DNA from: Geodermatophilaceae bacterium
Lineage (GTDB): Bacteria; Actinomycetota; Actinomycetes; Mycobacteriales; Geodermatophilaceae
DNA length: 5,727 bases
NCBI GenBank assembly: GCA_013812385.1
Contig: JACCTM010000097.1
Location: forward strand, 1-5,727
Reading direction: 5' to 3'
The notes below the pieces were generated by a model that was not told the DNA's origin, did not search any database, and saw nothing but the letters and a program-made list of their open reading frames with translations. A program made the translations under genes and the position numbers. This document shows positions 5,247 to 5,727 of the stretch, in pieces. The first letter of the stretch is position 1. Each line of letters begins with the position of its first letter.

Positions 5247-5727
5247 ATGGTGCTCAGATCTTCACGTAGGAAAGCAGCCCTTGCGCTGACTGCAGCGACT
5301 CTGATCCTGGCTGGGTGCGCCGAGGAGCAGGGGGCTAGCGACGAGGGGACCACTGAAGAGACCGGCCCAGTCGTCATCGGCGCGGTGCTCGACATCACCG
5401 GAGCCGGCGCCAGCCTCGGCGTACCGGAACGCGACACGCTCGAACTGCTCGCGGAGCAACTCAATGCCGATGGCGGGATTGACGGCCGTGAGGTCGAACT
5501 CATCATCGAGGACAACGCGTCCACAGAGGACGGTGCGGCTCGAGCGACGACCAAGCTGATCACCGAGGACCAGGTCGACATCATCCTGGGCGCCAGTCGG
5601 ACCGGTCCAAGCCTGGCGATGCGGCCGATCGCGGAATCAAGCGAGATCCCGATGATCTCGCTCGCCGCCAACCAGGCGATAGTCGACGGTTCGGAGTGGG
5701 TCTTCAAGACAGCGCAGAACGACTCCG
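5247..5727 (+). CDS. Branched-chain amino acid-type ABC transporter substrate-binding lipoprotein (3' end missing)
   Basis: N-terminal 160 residues of a periplasmic-binding-protein type I receptor (LivJ/Peripla_BP_6 class) that would capture a substrate outside the membrane and pass it to a LIV-type (HAAT) ABC importer. The signal peptide is MVLRSSRRKAALALTAATLI, followed by lipobox L21-A22-G23-C24, so the mature protein should be lipid-anchored at Cys24. An acidic linker (25-39) follows. The fold then begins with VVIGAVLDITGAGASLG (42-58), continues with LLAEQLNADGGIDGREVELIIEDN (67-90), TTKLITEDQVDIILGASRTG (101-120) and IPMISLAANQ (134-143), the usual family order. Family members are about 380-400 residues, so more than half lies beyond the right edge. 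The frame is open to the last base. The start could be ATG 5247 or GTG 5250. The ligand cannot be assigned: many relatives bind amides, urea or aromatic acids instead of Leu/Ile/Val. Confidence 0.9.
   Translation, partial: MVLRSSRRKAALALTAATLILAGCAEEQGASDEGTTEETGPVVIGAVLDITGAGASLGVPERDTLELLAEQLNADGGIDGREVELIIEDNASTEDGAARATTKLITEDQVDIILGASRTGPSLAMRPIAESSEIPMISLAANQAIVDGSEWVFKTAQNDS

Noticed and set aside
1..5727. tmRNA, tRNA, CRISPR, insertion sequence or attachment site
   Set aside because: No spaced direct repeats, terminal inverted repeats, transposase motifs or tRNA-like clover sequences were seen. Gaps between genes are all under 90 bases.

Overview
The window is high-GC (roughly 65% by eye), densely coding DNA in which every recognisable gene lies on the + strand. 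GTG starts, 4-base stop/start overlaps, a mycobacterial-type FtsE and the ftsE-ftsX-smpB order point to an actinobacterium. FtsE and the accessory genes look compatible with Propionibacteriales or a relative, but that narrower placement is a weak inference. It looks like ordinary chromosome: no insertion sequence, phage gene, CRISPR array, tRNA or rRNA was seen.

Bases 1-1937 hold a conserved core block. It contains the 3' part of ftsE (ATPase of the FtsEX divisome complex), complete ftsX (its membrane partner) and smpB (the tmRNA partner in ribosome rescue). smpB overlaps by 4 bases with an amidohydrolase-2 family metal-dependent hydrolase (1934-2839). That gene overlaps in the same way with a short DksA/TraR-type zinc-finger protein (2836-3204). 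Close packing and overlapping stop/start codons suggest that ftsX-smpB-hydrolase-dksA-like are co-transcribed, with ftsE joined across a 73-base gap.

From 3205 on, the layout changes to smaller units. A tandem-GNAT acetyltransferase (best start GTG 3271) and an NTF2/SnoaL-like protein (GTG 4339) each follow a short gap. Each gap holds a GC-rich hairpin and then a TANNNT -10 hexamer 6-8 bases before the start codon, the arrangement expected for leaderless actinobacterial transcripts. The NTF2-like gene overlaps by 4 bases with a small NYN/PIN-like nuclease-fold protein (4710-5159).

The right end (5247 to the edge) is the N-terminal half of a periplasmic-binding-protein type I lipoprotein. It is probably the receptor of a branched-chain amino acid type (LIV/HAAT) ABC importer whose other genes would lie to the right.

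I found no clear undescribed system. The points most worth a second look are the paired hairpin/leaderless-promoter boundaries, the Cys-Cys-Cys-His zinc site of the DksA-like protein, and the coupled NTF2-like/NYN-like gene pair of unknown function.
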